A DNA stretch of 64,000 nt from positions 186,001-250,000 of the forward strand of contig WGOE01000002.1 of assembly GCA_016124195.1 (NCBI GenBank). The letters are read 5' to 3'. Positions 9,502 to 17,433 of the stretch are shown here, piece after piece. A program made the position numbers and the translations under genes. Below the pieces are notes generated by a model, which worked only from the letters and a program-made list of their open reading frames with translations, was not told the origin of the DNA and searched no databases. How positions within the stretch are numbered: the first letter of the stretch is position 1; each line of letters opens with the position of its first letter. This DNA is from a bacterium (GTDB lineage: Bacteria > Pseudomonadota > Alphaproteobacteria > Rhodobacterales > Rhodobacteraceae).

Positions 9502-10644
9502 GTGACGCGGCAGAAGTATGGGCGGCTCTTGGCGGGGCTGGTGACGGTTGGGGTCTGCGGCTTTGCGCCGGCCCTTTGGGCGCAGGATCAGACGACAGTG
9601 GTGCCGGATACGGTGGCCGCAACGGCCGCGGCAGCGGTGCCGGTTCCGGCAGCGGCGCCCGATCCTGCAGGCGTTCCGGCTGTGGCTTCGTCACCAGATA
9701 TTGCCGTGGCAGCGGCGCCGGCAGAGCCCTCGACCGATCCGGCCTTTGCCGGCATTCCGGGCGATGCCTCGGCGCTTGGCGGCTATGACGTGTTGATCGC
9801 CGACCGGGGCAACAACCGGCTCTTGTTGGTCAGCCCGGAAAAGCAGATCCTCTGGCAATACGATTTCCCGGGCCTGCCCAAGGGCAACGGCGCAGATGAC
9901 GCCTTCTTCGCCGATGACGGGCAAAGCATCATCACCAATCTGGAACATCAGCAGGTCATAGAGGTCATCGACCGCGCCACGAAAGCGGTGACCTGGTCCT
10001 ACGGCACGCTGGGCCACAAGGGGGCCAAGGGCGCGCTGCTCGACTATCCCGATGATGCCTACAAAGTGGCGAATGGCAATATCGTAGTGGCCGACATCCG
10101 CAACTGCCGCATCCTCGAGATCGCGCCCGACAAGCATATCGTGCGGCAGGCCGGCAAGACCGGGCAATGCGCCAGCGGGCCGGGTCTTTTGCCCTCGCCC
10201 AATGGCGACAAGCCGCTGCCGAACGGCCATCTTCTGGTCAGCACGATCAACGACCACTCTCTGGTCGAGCTTGACGAGACCTGGACCGAGGTCAACCGCC
10301 TCTCCCTGCCGTTCAAATACCCCTCCGATCCGCAGCTGACGGCGGCGGGGAACTATCTGGTGGCGGGCTATACCAATCCGGGCGCGCTGATGGAGCTGGC
10401 CCATGACGGTACGCCGGTCTGGACCTATCAGCCGCAGGCGGACGGCGTGCTCAACAAGCCCTCGCTGGCCATCGAACTGCCCAACGGCAACGTGATGGTG
10501 ACCGACGATCTGAACGCAAGGGTCGTGGTGATCGACAAGGCCAGCAACAAGATCGTCTGGCAATATGGCGTGACGCGGCATCCCGGCTCGGCCCCCGGCT
10601 ATGTCCACATCCCGGATGGGCTTGACATCATAAAGGCGGAGTGA
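9502..10644 (+). CDS. Secreted beta-propeller protein (NHL/PQQ-like repeats)
   Basis: The 380-residue product starts at GTG with AGGGACGG upstream and has a signal peptide ending near LWAQ (about residue 27), followed by a low-complexity Ala/Pro/Val linker. The rest consists of repeated blades with ADRGNNRLLLVSP, ADIRNCRILEI and TDDLNARVVVIDKASNKIVWQYG, each repeat ending in a Trp-Gln-Tyr type strand. This resembles NHL, PQQ-like or arylsulfotransferase-type propellers. No catalytic residues can be assigned, so a binding or scaffold role in the periplasm is as likely as an enzyme. It overlaps the start region of the next gene and is surely co-translated with it. Confidence 0.75.
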   Translation: MTRQKYGRLLAGLVTVGVCGFAPALWAQDQTTVVPDTVAATAAAAVPVPAAAPDPAGVPAVASSPDIAVAAAPAEPSTDPAFAGIPGDASALGGYDVLIADRGNNRLLLVSPEKQILWQYDFPGLPKGNGADDAFFADDGQSIITNLEHQQVIEVIDRATKAVTWSYGTLGHKGAKGALLDYPDDAYKVANGNIVVADIRNCRILEIAPDKHIVRQAGKTGQCASGPGLLPSPNGDKPLPNGHLLVSTINDHSLVELDETWTEVNRLSLPFKYPSDPQLTAAGNYLVAGYTNPGALMELAHDGTPVWTYQPQADGVLNKPSLAIELPNGNVMVTDDLNARVVVIDKASNKIVWQYGVTRHPGSAPGYVHIPDGLDIIKAE

Positions 10645-10646
10645 CG

Positions 10647-11009
10647 ATGAGAAAATCGGGTTTGGCGCTGGGACTGATGGCGGGGGCCTTGTTGGCCGGC
10701 GCAGTCTGGGCGGGCGAGGTGGTGCACAAGGTCGGCAAGCTCACCTGGCATCCTGCCGGCTATGTCGGCAAGGTTCTGGCGATGAAGGGCTATGTGCTGC
10801 AGGCGGGCGACGGCTATGTGCTGTTTTCGGACGAGCCAGGCGGGGCGATTTCGGCGCATGACCTGCCGGTGCAGGGCACGGGTTTCGACCAGATGAAGCC
10901 TGGCACGCTTTACCTGCTGCACGGCACTTTCGTGAAGGGCGGGCTGAAGGCCAGCAATGGCAATCCCTACCACCTTGACCTGACCGCGCCACCTGAACCG
11001 CTGCACTAG
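10647..11009 (+). CDS. Small periplasmic protein coupled to the beta-propeller gene
   Basis: A 120-residue protein with a clean signal peptide (MRKSGLALGLMAGALLAGAVWA). The mature part is mostly beta strand (KVLAMKGYVLQAGDGYVLFSDE), and the order of strands recalls a small OB-fold, but I do not recognise the family. The ATG at 10647 lies two bases after the propeller gene's TGA, with GGCGGA as the binding site; a GTG at 10641 is an alternative. The coupling suggests the two secreted proteins work together. Confidence 0.7.
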   Translation: MRKSGLALGLMAGALLAGAVWAGEVVHKVGKLTWHPAGYVGKVLAMKGYVLQAGDGYVLFSDEPGGAISAHDLPVQGTGFDQMKPGTLYLLHGTFVKGGLKASNGNPYHLDLTAPPEPLH

Positions 11010-11151
11010 CGCCGCTGTCAGGCTTGCAAGCCGCGGGCGATCCGGACCCGGCTCTGATCGGCGAGGTCATATCGGGTCCGCCCGTGCTTCACCTCACCTG
11101 AGGCGCGGTCTGATCATCCGCAGCCCCCGGGCGCTCTGGCCAGACTTCGGC

Positions 11152-11172
11152 AGGATGGGCAATCTGCCCATC
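11152..11172 (+). repeat. Palindromic intergenic repeat, copy 2
   Basis: GATGGGCAATCTGCCCATC (11154-11172) is a perfect palindrome with 8-base arms and a 3-base centre, preceded by CAG where the other two copies have TAG. It sits between the convergent small periplasmic gene and the aminotransferase gene and could serve as a bidirectional terminator stem, although no T-run follows. Confidence 0.75.
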
Positions 11173-11193
11173 TTGACCGACCCGCTGCGCTGG

Positions 11194-12054
11194 TCAGATC
11201 GCCGATTTGCGCATCTCGTCCAGATAGATTTCGCGCAGGCGCGCCACCACGGCACCCGGCTTGCCCGTGCCCACTGCCTTGCCATCCACCTCGACCACCG
11301 GCATCACGAAGGCCGAGGCCGATGTGATGAAGGCCTCGTCCGCGCCTTGCGCCTCGGCCAGGGTGAAGGGGCGCTCCTCGACCTCCATCTGCGCCTCGGC
11401 GGCAAAGCGCAGCACGGCGGCCCGCGTGATCCCGTGCAGGATGTCATGCGACAGCTGGCGGGTGATGATCTTGTTGCCCTTGACAACATAGGCGTTGTTC
11501 GAGGTGCCTTCGGTCACCACGCCCTCTTCGACGAACCAGCAGTCGTCGACATGGGCGGCCTTGGCGGCCATCTTGGCCATCGAGGGGTAAAGCAGCTGCA
11601 CCGTCTTGATGTCGCGCCGGCCCCAGCGCAGATCGGGGGTCGAGATCACCCGCCAGCCGGTCTTGGCGGCAGGGTTCTCGGCCAGGCCCGGCTTGGACTG
11701 GGTGAACATCACCACCGTCGGCGGCACCGGCGGATTCGGATAGGCAAAGTCGCGGTCACCCGGATTGCCGCGGGTGACCTGCAGATAGACCATGCCATCC
11801 ACCACCGCATTCTGCGCCACAAGTTCGCGGTGCAGCGCCAGCCATTCGGCGTCCGTATGCGGATTGGCCATTTCCAGCTCCGACAGGCTGCGCGACAGGC
11901 GGGCGGCATGGCCGGCAAAGTCGATCAGCTTGCCGCCCAGAACCGAGGTCACCTCATAAACCCCGTCCGCCATCAGGAAGCCGCGGTCAAACACAGAGAC
12001 CATGGCTTCGGCTTCGGGCACGAAGGCGCCATTCACGTAAACGATGCGGGTCAT
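11194..12054 (-). CDS. dat: D-amino-acid aminotransferase (class IV PLP enzyme)
   Basis: The 286-residue product is a fold-type IV PLP transaminase. The PLP lysine is K150 in RRDIKTVQLLYPS, the phosphate-binding EEGVVTEGTSNN segment follows, and the N-terminus (YVNGAFVPEAEAMVSVFDRG) is typical. The segment around K150 resembles D-alanine aminotransferase more than branched-chain aminotransferases, so the likely reaction is D-alanine plus 2-oxoglutarate to pyruvate plus D-glutamate. Substrate choice inside class IV is not certain. It is a single gene, divergent from mcl1. Confidence 0.85.
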   Translation of the reverse strand: MTRIVYVNGAFVPEAEAMVSVFDRGFLMADGVYEVTSVLGGKLIDFAGHAARLSRSLSELEMANPHTDAEWLALHRELVAQNAVVDGMVYLQVTRGNPGDRDFAYPNPPVPPTVVMFTQSKPGLAENPAAKTGWRVISTPDLRWGRRDIKTVQLLYPSMAKMAAKAAHVDDCWFVEEGVVTEGTSNNAYVVKGNKIITRQLSHDILHGITRAAVLRFAAEAQMEVEERPFTLAEAQGADEAFITSASAFVMPVVEVDGKAVGTGKPGAVVARLREIYLDEMRKSAI

Positions 12055-12377
12055 GTTCTATCCCCAAAGGGCCTGATCAGGCGGATGGAGCCCGCGGCTG
12101 TCATGCGACAAGGGGCTGTCGCGGTCTTGAGACAGAAGCCGCGGGGCGTCAAGATCGGAAAACGCCGCGCCCTGTGCCGACAGCACTGCGGGCGCCGTGG
12201 CCAGCGCCGACCTAACCTTGCCGCCGCCCATCAGCCAGCAGCCGGGCCGTCGCGTCCCGACCAGGGCGAGCGGCGCCACCACTTTGCGATGCTGCGGCTG
12301 CGAAGATCGCTTGCGAAGCCGGACGCAACAATATACCAGCAAACCATAATGAATTGAAACTTACTTGCGAGGCCGCC
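12055..12377. other. Divergent promoter region of dat and mcl1
   Basis: This 323-base gap has no convincing gene. It holds a perfect 12-bp palindrome GCCTGATCAGGC (12071-12082) 17 bases before the dat start, an inverted repeat GCGACA-N6-TGTCGC (12105-12122), and next to mcl1 a set of TTGCGA-type repeats (12284-12328, listed separately). An AT-rich stretch (ACAATATACC, AAACCATAATGAATTG) at about 12328-12356 is a good place for the mcl1 -10 region. Confidence 0.5.
12284..12328. promoter_or_regulatory. Repeated TTGCGA half-sites upstream of mcl1
   Basis: TTGCGA at 12284-12289, CTGCGA at 12298-12303 and TTGCGA at 12311-12316 are spaced 13-14 bases apart, and CGCAA follows at 12324-12328, so that the last pair forms TTGCG-N8-CGCAA. 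Such spacing suits an activator bound on one face of the helix. ScfR-type regulators such as PccR of Rhodobacter sphaeroides are known to bind repeated TTTGCAAA-like sites near acyl-CoA genes; whether one acts here is inference. Confidence 0.35.
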
Positions 12378-13337
12378 TTGTCCTTTCGCCTTCAACCTGC
12401 CGCTCCGGCGCGTCCCAACCGCTGCCAACTGTTCGGCCCGGGCTCGCGCCCCGCGCTTTTCGCCAAGATGGCCGGCTCGGCCGCCGATGTGGTGAACCTT
12501 GACCTTGAGGATTCGGTTGCGCCCGCCGACAAGCCCCAGGCCCGCGCCAACATCATCGAGGCCATCTCGGCCGTTGACTGGGGCCGCAAGACCCTGTCGG
12601 TGCGCATCAACGCGCTGGACACGCCCTGGTGGTACCGCGATGTGGTGGACCTTCTGGAACAGGGCGGCGACAGGCTCGATCAGATCATGATCCCCAAGGT
12701 GGGCTGTGCCGAAGACATCTATGCGGTCGATGCGCTCGTCACCGCGGTGGAGCGTGCCATGGGCCGCACCAGGCCGATCGGCTTTGAGGTCATCATCGAA
12801 TCGGCCGCCGGGATTTCCCATGTCGAGGCGATTGCCGCGGCCTCGCCCCGCCTGACGGCCATGAGCCTTGGTGCCGCCGATTTCGCGGCCTCGATGGGGA
12901 TGCAGACCACTGGCATCGGCGGCACGCAGGAAAATTACTACATGCTGCAGAACGGCGCGCGCCACTGGTCGGATCCCTGGCATTGGGCGCAGGCTGCCGT
13001 TGTGGCCGCTTGCCGCACCCACGGGATCTTGCCGGTGGACGGGCCCTTCGGCGATTTTTCGGACGACGAGGGCTTTCGCGCCCAGGCCCGCCGGTCCGCC
13101 ACGTTGGGCATGGTGGGCAAATGGGCAATCCATCCGCGCCAGGTGGCGCTGGCCAACGAGGTCTTCACCCCCTCGGCCGCGCAGGTTGCCGAGGCGCGCG
13201 AGATTCTGTCCGCCATGGCTGAAGCCAAGGCGCGCGGCGAAGGCGCCACGGTCTACAAGGGGCGCCTCGTCGATATCGCCTCGATCAAGCAGGCCGAAGT
13301 GATTGTAAAACAGGCGGAAATGGCGGAGTCTGCCTGA
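12378..13337 (+). CDS. mcl1: L-malyl-CoA/beta-methylmalyl-CoA lyase
   Basis: This 319-residue CitE-superfamily enzyme splits beta-methylmalyl-CoA to glyoxylate and propionyl-CoA and malyl-CoA to glyoxylate and acetyl-CoA, steps of the ethylmalonyl-CoA pathway. R76 (SVRIN), E141 (VIIESAAG), D168 (LGAADFA) and D299 (GRLVDI) fall at the positions known for the Rhodobacter sphaeroides enzyme. This is true only if translation begins at TTG 12378, which also has GCGAGG in front; a TTG at 12354 would add eight unmatched residues. No ATG is available at the start. The presence of the gene implies acetyl-CoA assimilation without a glyoxylate shunt, though the other pathway genes are elsewhere. Confidence 0.93.
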   Translation: MSFRLQPAAPARPNRCQLFGPGSRPALFAKMAGSAADVVNLDLEDSVAPADKPQARANIIEAISAVDWGRKTLSVRINALDTPWWYRDVVDLLEQGGDRLDQIMIPKVGCAEDIYAVDALVTAVERAMGRTRPIGFEVIIESAAGISHVEAIAAASPRLTAMSLGAADFAASMGMQTTGIGGTQENYYMLQNGARHWSDPWHWAQAAVVAACRTHGILPVDGPFGDFSDDEGFRAQARRSATLGMVGKWAIHPRQVALANEVFTPSAAQVAEAREILSAMAEAKARGEGATVYKGRLVDIASIKQAEVIVKQAEMAESA

Positions 13338-13534
13338 AAATCGGGCTGTTGCAAAACCTTGTTGACAGGCCCCTGACGCAACGTCAATGTGCAGGCAGGG
13401 ATGAATTCCCACGAAATACCCGGCGGAATTGGGCGGGGAGGCCCGGTTCCGCGCATGGGGAGGAGACCCGCCCCGTGGCCCTGCGCCACGGGGCGCGGTG
13501 CTTTCTGGGGCCCCCTTATCGCCTTCAACACATC
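13338..13534. other. Gene-free spacer with a TGACG palindrome and a GC hairpin
   Basis: Downstream of mcl1 a TTGACA (13362-13367) overlaps a region with the palindrome TGACG-CAA-CGTCA (13374-13386). About 85 bases later comes a 9-bp hairpin GCCCCGTGG-N7-CCACGGGGC (13470-13494) followed by GCGGTGCTTTCT. A short untranslated transcript from the TTGACA would be possible, but the -10 region is poor and there is no long T-run. It may equally be the end of the mcl1 message. Confidence 0.3.
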
Positions 13535-13560
13535 AAAAGGGGCGGAGTTTCCCCCGCCCC
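13535..13560 (-). terminator. Intrinsic terminator of the VPLPA-CTERM gene
   Basis: On the minus strand GGGGCGG-GGGAAACT-CCGCCCC is followed by TTTTGATG. It lies 21 bases behind the stop of the VPLPA-CTERM gene and fits a factor-independent terminator for it. Confidence 0.75.
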
Positions 13561-13581
13561 AAGTCGCAAGCCCTTCGGACG

Positions 13582-14313
13582 TCAGGCCTTGGCCTTGGTG
13601 CGCCGCCGTAGCAGGGCAAGGCCTGCAAATGCGCTGCCAAGCAAGGGCAGGCCGGCCGGCAGTGGCACGGTGTTCACATTCATGTCCACATAACCAAAGC
13701 CAGCCGCGCCCAACCGGAAGCTGTATTGCCCATGGTTCGGATCGAAACTGGTGACCGCAGGGTGAGTGATGCCCGTGGCGCCTGTCGAAAGGAATGAAAA
13801 CCCGATGTTCTGGCTGTCTTGCGCGAGATGGCCAAGCGGACCGTAGGCGCCGAAATCGATGACGCCCAGGTCGGACACAGCCGTATTCAGGCCGGGATCA
13901 AGGTCATAGTAAAGCTTGAGGCCGATCGTGCTGATATCGGTCCCATCGCTGAGCTCTGCAAAGTAGCTGAAGTTCCAGAACGGCAGGTTTCCGTGCGTCG
14001 GATCCACGCCGGGCTGCACGAAAAAGGTCCCGTTGCCATCATTCGTTGGCGTTGGCGCAAAGTAATGCGGCGTTGCCGACAGGCCAACGAGCAGGCTGAG
14101 GCCCGAACCGTTGGTGAATGTCGCATAGTTTACCGCATTCGTCGGAATGCCGCTGCCGCCGAACGTCACGCTATCGGCCGGGTTGAGCGGCGTGATTTGC
14201 CCGAAGGTCCCCTGCGTGGGATCGAACGCCACCACGTCTGCAACCGCCGACCAAGCGAATGTTACTGCGACCACGGCAATCGCCGCGGTCGCCAAGCCAT
14301 ATCTTGATTTCAC
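13582..14313 (-). CDS. Secreted protein with VPLPA-CTERM sorting signal
   Basis: The 243-residue product begins at GTG 14313 behind a strong GGGAGGGAG site and has a signal peptide ([24 protein letters not shown]). The mature domain is rich in Gly, Thr, Phe and Asn and has no recognisable fold. The C-terminus carries [20 protein letters not shown] followed by RRRTKAKA (residues 216-243). That motif, helix and basic tail order is the VPLPA-CTERM variant of PEP-CTERM signals, which are processed by an exosortase, so the protein is probably delivered to the cell surface or matrix. No exosortase is in the window. The open frame upstream of 14313 has no signal peptide in the right place. Confidence 0.85.
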   Translation of the reverse strand: MKSRYGLATAAIAVVAVTFAWSAVADVVAFDPTQGTFGQITPLNPADSVTFGGSGIPTNAVNYATFTNGSGLSLLVGLSATPHYFAPTPTNDGNGTFFVQPGVDPTHGNLPFWNFSYFAELSDGTDISTIGLKLYYDLDPGLNTAVSDLGVIDFGAYGPLGHLAQDSQNIGFSFLSTGATGITHPAVTSFDPNHGQYSFRLGAAGFGYVDMNVNTVPLPAGLPLLGSAFAGLALLRRRTKAKA

Positions 14314-14614
14314 CTTGAACTCCCTCCCAAAACACACTTTCCCAAAACAGTCCGAAAACGTTAACACAGAATTGTGTGAAAAAAAGGCGGCAAACTGGCG
14401 TCGACATTCGAACAATCGCGGTCCTGACCGCGGATCGAGGCTCGAAACGGCCCCATTCGGGGCGATCGCTGCGGTCTTGACGGCCCAGTCGATTCGGCGC
14501 GGTGTCGGGCGAGTGCAACCTTGTCCGGCCAACCGGGACGGGCCGCAAAAGGCGACACGTTGCATTCGCCGGCCTCTGCGGTCATATAGGCGGGTGTCCG
14601 ATCCGGAGCTTTCC
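14314..14614. other. Divergent promoter region of the VPLPA-CTERM gene and accA
   Basis: This 301-base gap has no gene I can support. It holds the inverted repeats ACACA-GAAT-TGTGT (14364-14377), about 50 bases upstream of the VPLPA-CTERM start, and CGCGGTC-CT-GACCGCG (14417-14432). A possible accA promoter is TTGCAT (14560-14565), 16 bases, then TCATAT (14582-14587), 28 bases before the accA ATG. Confidence 0.4.
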
Positions 14615-15574
14615 ATGAACTACCTTGAATTCGAAAAACCCCTGGCCGAGATCGAGGGCAAGGCGGAAGAACTGCGGGCCATGGCGCGGTCGAACCCGGC
14701 GATGGATGTCACCAAAGAGGCCGAGGCGCTGGACCGCAAGGCCGACCAGATGCTCAAGGACCTCTACAAGGGGCTGAACCCCTGGCAGAAATGTCAGGTC
14801 GCGCGTCACCCCGACCGGCCGCATTGCCGCGATTACATCGAGGCGCTGTTCACCGAATATACGCCGCTCGCTGGCGACCGGAACTTTGCCGATGACCACG
14901 CGATCATGGGCGGGCTGGCACGGTTCAACGATGCCCCCCTTGTGGTGATCGGCCAGGAAAAGGGCCATGACACCAAGACCCGGATCGAGCGCAACTTCGG
15001 CATGGCGCGCCCCGAAGGCTACCGCAAGGCGATCCGCCTGATGGAGATGGCCGACCGTTTCCGCCTGCCCGTCGTGATGATCGTCGACACTCCCGGCGCC
15101 TATCCCGGCAAGGGCGCCGAAGAGCGTGGTCAGGCCGAGGCCATCGCGCGGGCCACCGAAAAATCCTTGCAGATCGGCGTGCCGGTGATCTCGGTCGTGG
15201 TGGGCGAGGGTGGCTCGGGCGGGGCTGTTGCCTTGGCCACCGCGAACCGGATCGCGATGCTGGAACATTCGATCTATTCGGTGATCAGCCCGGAAGGCTG
15301 CGCCTCGATCCTGTGGAAAGACGCCGAAAAGATGCGCGAGGCGGCCGAGGCCCTGCGGTTGACCGCGCAGGACCTGCAAAAGCTTGCCGTGATCGACCGC
15401 ATCGTGAAAGAGCCTCTGGGCGGTGCACAGCGTGGCCGCAAGGAAACCATCGAGGCGGTGGGCAAGGCGATCGAGGCCATGCTCAAGGAACTGTCCTCGA
15501 AAAAGCCCGAGGCTCTGATCAAGGACCGGCGCGAGAAATTCCTGGACATGGGCAGCAAGGGCCTTGCGGCCTGA
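14615..15574 (+). CDS. accA: Acetyl-CoA carboxylase carboxyltransferase alpha subunit
   Basis: AccA with AccD transfers the carboxyl group from biotin to acetyl-CoA, making malonyl-CoA for fatty acid synthesis. The 319-residue protein is full length, with the N-terminal [16 protein letters not shown], the [16 protein letters not shown] segment and the crotonase-like oxyanion region [18 protein letters not shown]. The ATG at 14615 has CCGGAG upstream and gives the family start MNYLEFEKP. It is a single gene here, accD being elsewhere. A long palindromic structure follows the stop. Confidence 0.97.
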   Translation: MNYLEFEKPLAEIEGKAEELRAMARSNPAMDVTKEAEALDRKADQMLKDLYKGLNPWQKCQVARHPDRPHCRDYIEALFTEYTPLAGDRNFADDHAIMGGLARFNDAPLVVIGQEKGHDTKTRIERNFGMARPEGYRKAIRLMEMADRFRLPVVMIVDTPGAYPGKGAEERGQAEAIARATEKSLQIGVPVISVVVGEGGSGGAVALATANRIAMLEHSIYSVISPEGCASILWKDAEKMREAAEALRLTAQDLQKLAVIDRIVKEPLGGAQRGRKETIEAVGKAIEAMLKELSSKKPEALIKDRREKFLDMGSKGLAA

Positions 15575-15575
15575 G

Positions 15576-15656
15576 CCCGGGGCGAGCTGGCAGATCGGCG
15601 GCGCTTCCGGATCGCTGCCACTGACCCCCTGATCTCGGGCGCCAGCTCATCCGGGG
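15576..15656. repeat. Long multi-segment palindrome downstream of accA
   Basis: The two halves pair in four nested segments: CCCGG (15576-15580) with CCGGG (15651-15655), GAGCTGGC (15584-15591) with GCCAGCTC (15641-15648), AGATC (15592-15596) with GATCT (15631-15635), and GGCGGCG (15597-15603) with CGCTGCC (15613-15619, one G-U). About 25 base pairs form in an 81-base element with a CTTCCGGAT loop. It could be a structured 3' UTR, a terminator without T-run, or a palindromic repeat element. A second hairpin, GGTCGCA-ACTG-TGCGACC, lies at 15696-15713. Confidence 0.6.
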
Positions 15657-15765
15657 CATGGATGTCTTGTGCCGTCATATTGACTTATGGCCGTCGGTCG
15701 CAACTGTGCGACCCAGTGCGCCCGAGAATGACGCAATCGGCCCCAAGCCCGGGGCCCCGCGGCGC

Positions 15766-16371
15766 CTACCACCAACCCAGATGCGCCCGTGTCGCGCGCT
15801 CGCGGTCATATTCGGCACCGTCGATGGCGCCTTCCGAGGCCTCTTGCAGCATCTGGCCGACCGAGGGCAGGCCCCTGGACTGATCACCCGCGCTCCACAT
15901 CTCTGATCGTTGCAGGGCGCGGGCGCATTGGGAATAGACCTCGTCCACCGCGATGACGATGACGCTGCGGGGATGTTTGCCGTCCCTTTCGAACCGGCCG
16001 CACAGGGTGGGGTCGGCGGTCAGCCGGGCGCGGCCGTTGACGCGGATCGCGGTGGTCGAGCCGGGGATCAGGAAGATCAGCGACACCCGTCCGTCACGCA
16101 GGATGTTGCGCAGCGAGTCGATGCGCTCGTTGCCCTTCCAGTCTGGCAGGGCCAGCGTCTTGGGGTCGAGCACAGTCACGACCGGCCCCTGATCGCCGCG
16201 CGGGCTGCCGTCGGTGCCCTCCGGCCCCACGGTCGAAATCACGCAAAAGCGCGACCTTTCGATGAAGGCGCGGTAGCTGGGTGTCAAGTGCGGCGTGACC
16301 TTGGCCAGCGCGGGCCGGGACGGCGTGCCGTATAGCGCATGAAGGTCGTCGAGCGTGGTGATCCAGTCCAT
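15766..16371 (-). CDS. Pyridoxamine 5'-phosphate oxidase-like FMN-binding protein
   Basis: The 201-residue product belongs to the split-barrel flavin-binding family related to PNPOx, and looks like the branch with an N-terminal helical extension (MDWITTLDDLHALYG). Visible features are FCVISTVGPEGTDGSPRGD, which lines the FMN site, and NERIDSLRNILRDGRVSLIFLIPG. Members are usually of unknown substrate, possibly F420- or FMN-dependent reductases, and are not PdxH. The ATG is one base after the TAG of the TfoX-like gene, so it ends the ftsE-ftsX-plsC-tfoX-like chain. Confidence 0.8.
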   Translation of the reverse strand: MDWITTLDDLHALYGTPSRPALAKVTPHLTPSYRAFIERSRFCVISTVGPEGTDGSPRGDQGPVVTVLDPKTLALPDWKGNERIDSLRNILRDGRVSLIFLIPGSTTAIRVNGRARLTADPTLCGRFERDGKHPRSVIVIAVDEVYSQCARALQRSEMWSAGDQSRGLPSVGQMLQEASEGAIDGAEYDRERATRAHLGWW

Positions 16372-16372
16372 C

Positions 16373-16705
16373 CTACACCTTGGGTTTGCGCGTCTTGGGT
16401 TTCGGCGCGGGCAGGTCGGCGGCCACGGCGCGCAGGGCGGCCATGGCAAGGTCGGGCTCGTCCAGCGCGGTCTCAAGGCGGATGTGGGCCTTGGCGCCGG
16501 GATAGGGCGGCGCCATCTGGGGCGCCCCGATCAGCGCCAGGGCGCCGGGCGTGGGTTTGACGAAAAGCGTGTCGTCGCAGACCAGCGCCACCACCTTCGC
16601 ATCGAGGTACAGCGCATATTCGCCGAACATCTTGCGAAACGACAGGCCCGCAAGGTCGGACATCACGTCGCGCAGCGCTTCGATCGTGTCGGGCCGCGTG
16701 CTCAT
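16373..16705 (-). CDS. TfoX N-terminal domain protein
   Basis: This 110-residue protein is a stand-alone TfoX N-terminal domain, with RKMFGEYALYLDAKVVALVCDDTLFVKPTPGA as the core (given here as the stretch at residues 24-55). In gammaproteobacteria TfoX/Sxy controls competence, but single-domain relatives in alphaproteobacteria have no known role. The tail is Lys/Pro rich. Its start overlaps the plsC stop by four bases (ATGA), and its stop is one base from the next ATG. Confidence 0.8.
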   Translation of the reverse strand: MSTRPDTIEALRDVMSDLAGLSFRKMFGEYALYLDAKVVALVCDDTLFVKPTPGALALIGAPQMAPPYPGAKAHIRLETALDEPDLAMAALRAVAADLPAPKPKTRKPKV

Positions 16706-17433
16706 GCGCCGGCCCAGCCCGCTTCGTACATCAGGGCGTTGGAGGCGGCCTCGACCGTGGCCTCGATCTCTTTCATGAAGCCCGCCACGGGACGGCCGGG
16801 TTCGATGGCGGGCAGGAACTCCACGACGGCCAGACCGGGCTGGCGCATGATGCCATGCTTGGGCCAGAAGATCCCGACATTGGTGGCGACCGGCACGCAG
16901 GTCTGCCCCAACTGATCATAAAGCAGCCCGGCGCCGACCTTGTAGGGCAGCTTCGCTCCGGGTGGCACCCGCGTGCCCTGCGGATAGATGATCAGTTGCC
17001 CAGGCTCTGACGCGCCCCTGGCGGCATCGGCCTTCATCTTGGCGATGGCCGCCCCGCGCTTGCCGCGATCCACCGGGATGCAGCCGATCCGCAGGGCATA
17101 TTGGCCAAGGATCGGCGCCCAGATCAGTTCGCGCTTCATGATGAAGCGCGGGCGGGGCAGGGCCGAGGTCATCAGGATGATGTCAAAGAAGCTCTGGTGT
17201 TTGGCGACGATCAGAACTTCGCCCTGCGGCACCTCTCCGCGGATCTCCGACCGCAGACCCACCAGAACCCGGGCCGAAAACCGCACCCAGGCGCAGAAGG
17301 TGTGGATCGCGGCAAAGGCTGCGGCCCGGCTGATCAGAGCGGGGATGGCAAAGGCCAGCGCAATGACCGCCATCGCCAGATACATCTGGACGATGAAGAT
17401 CAGCGACAGCACCCAGCGAAGCGGTTTCGGCAT
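16702..17433 (-). CDS. plsC: 1-acyl-sn-glycerol-3-phosphate acyltransferase
   Basis: PlsC acylates lysophosphatidic acid to phosphatidic acid at the inner membrane. The 243-residue protein has an N-terminal membrane helix pair (about 8-45), the catalytic HX4D motif as H79-QSFF-D84, and IIYPQGTR (148-155), where Gln stands in the place of the Glu seen in the more common FPEGTR; the Gln form is known in this family. It overlaps the ftsX stop by one base (TGATG) and the TfoX-like gene by four, so the five genes from ftsE onward form one tight operon. Confidence 0.93.
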   Translation of the reverse strand: MPKPLRWVLSLIFIVQMYLAMAVIALAFAIPALISRAAAFAAIHTFCAWVRFSARVLVGLRSEIRGEVPQGEVLIVAKHQSFFDIILMTSALPRPRFIMKRELIWAPILGQYALRIGCIPVDRGKRGAAIAKMKADAARGASEPGQLIIYPQGTRVPPGAKLPYKVGAGLLYDQLGQTCVPVATNVGIFWPKHGIMRQPGLAVVEFLPAIEPGRPVAGFMKEIEATVEAASNALMYEAGWAGA

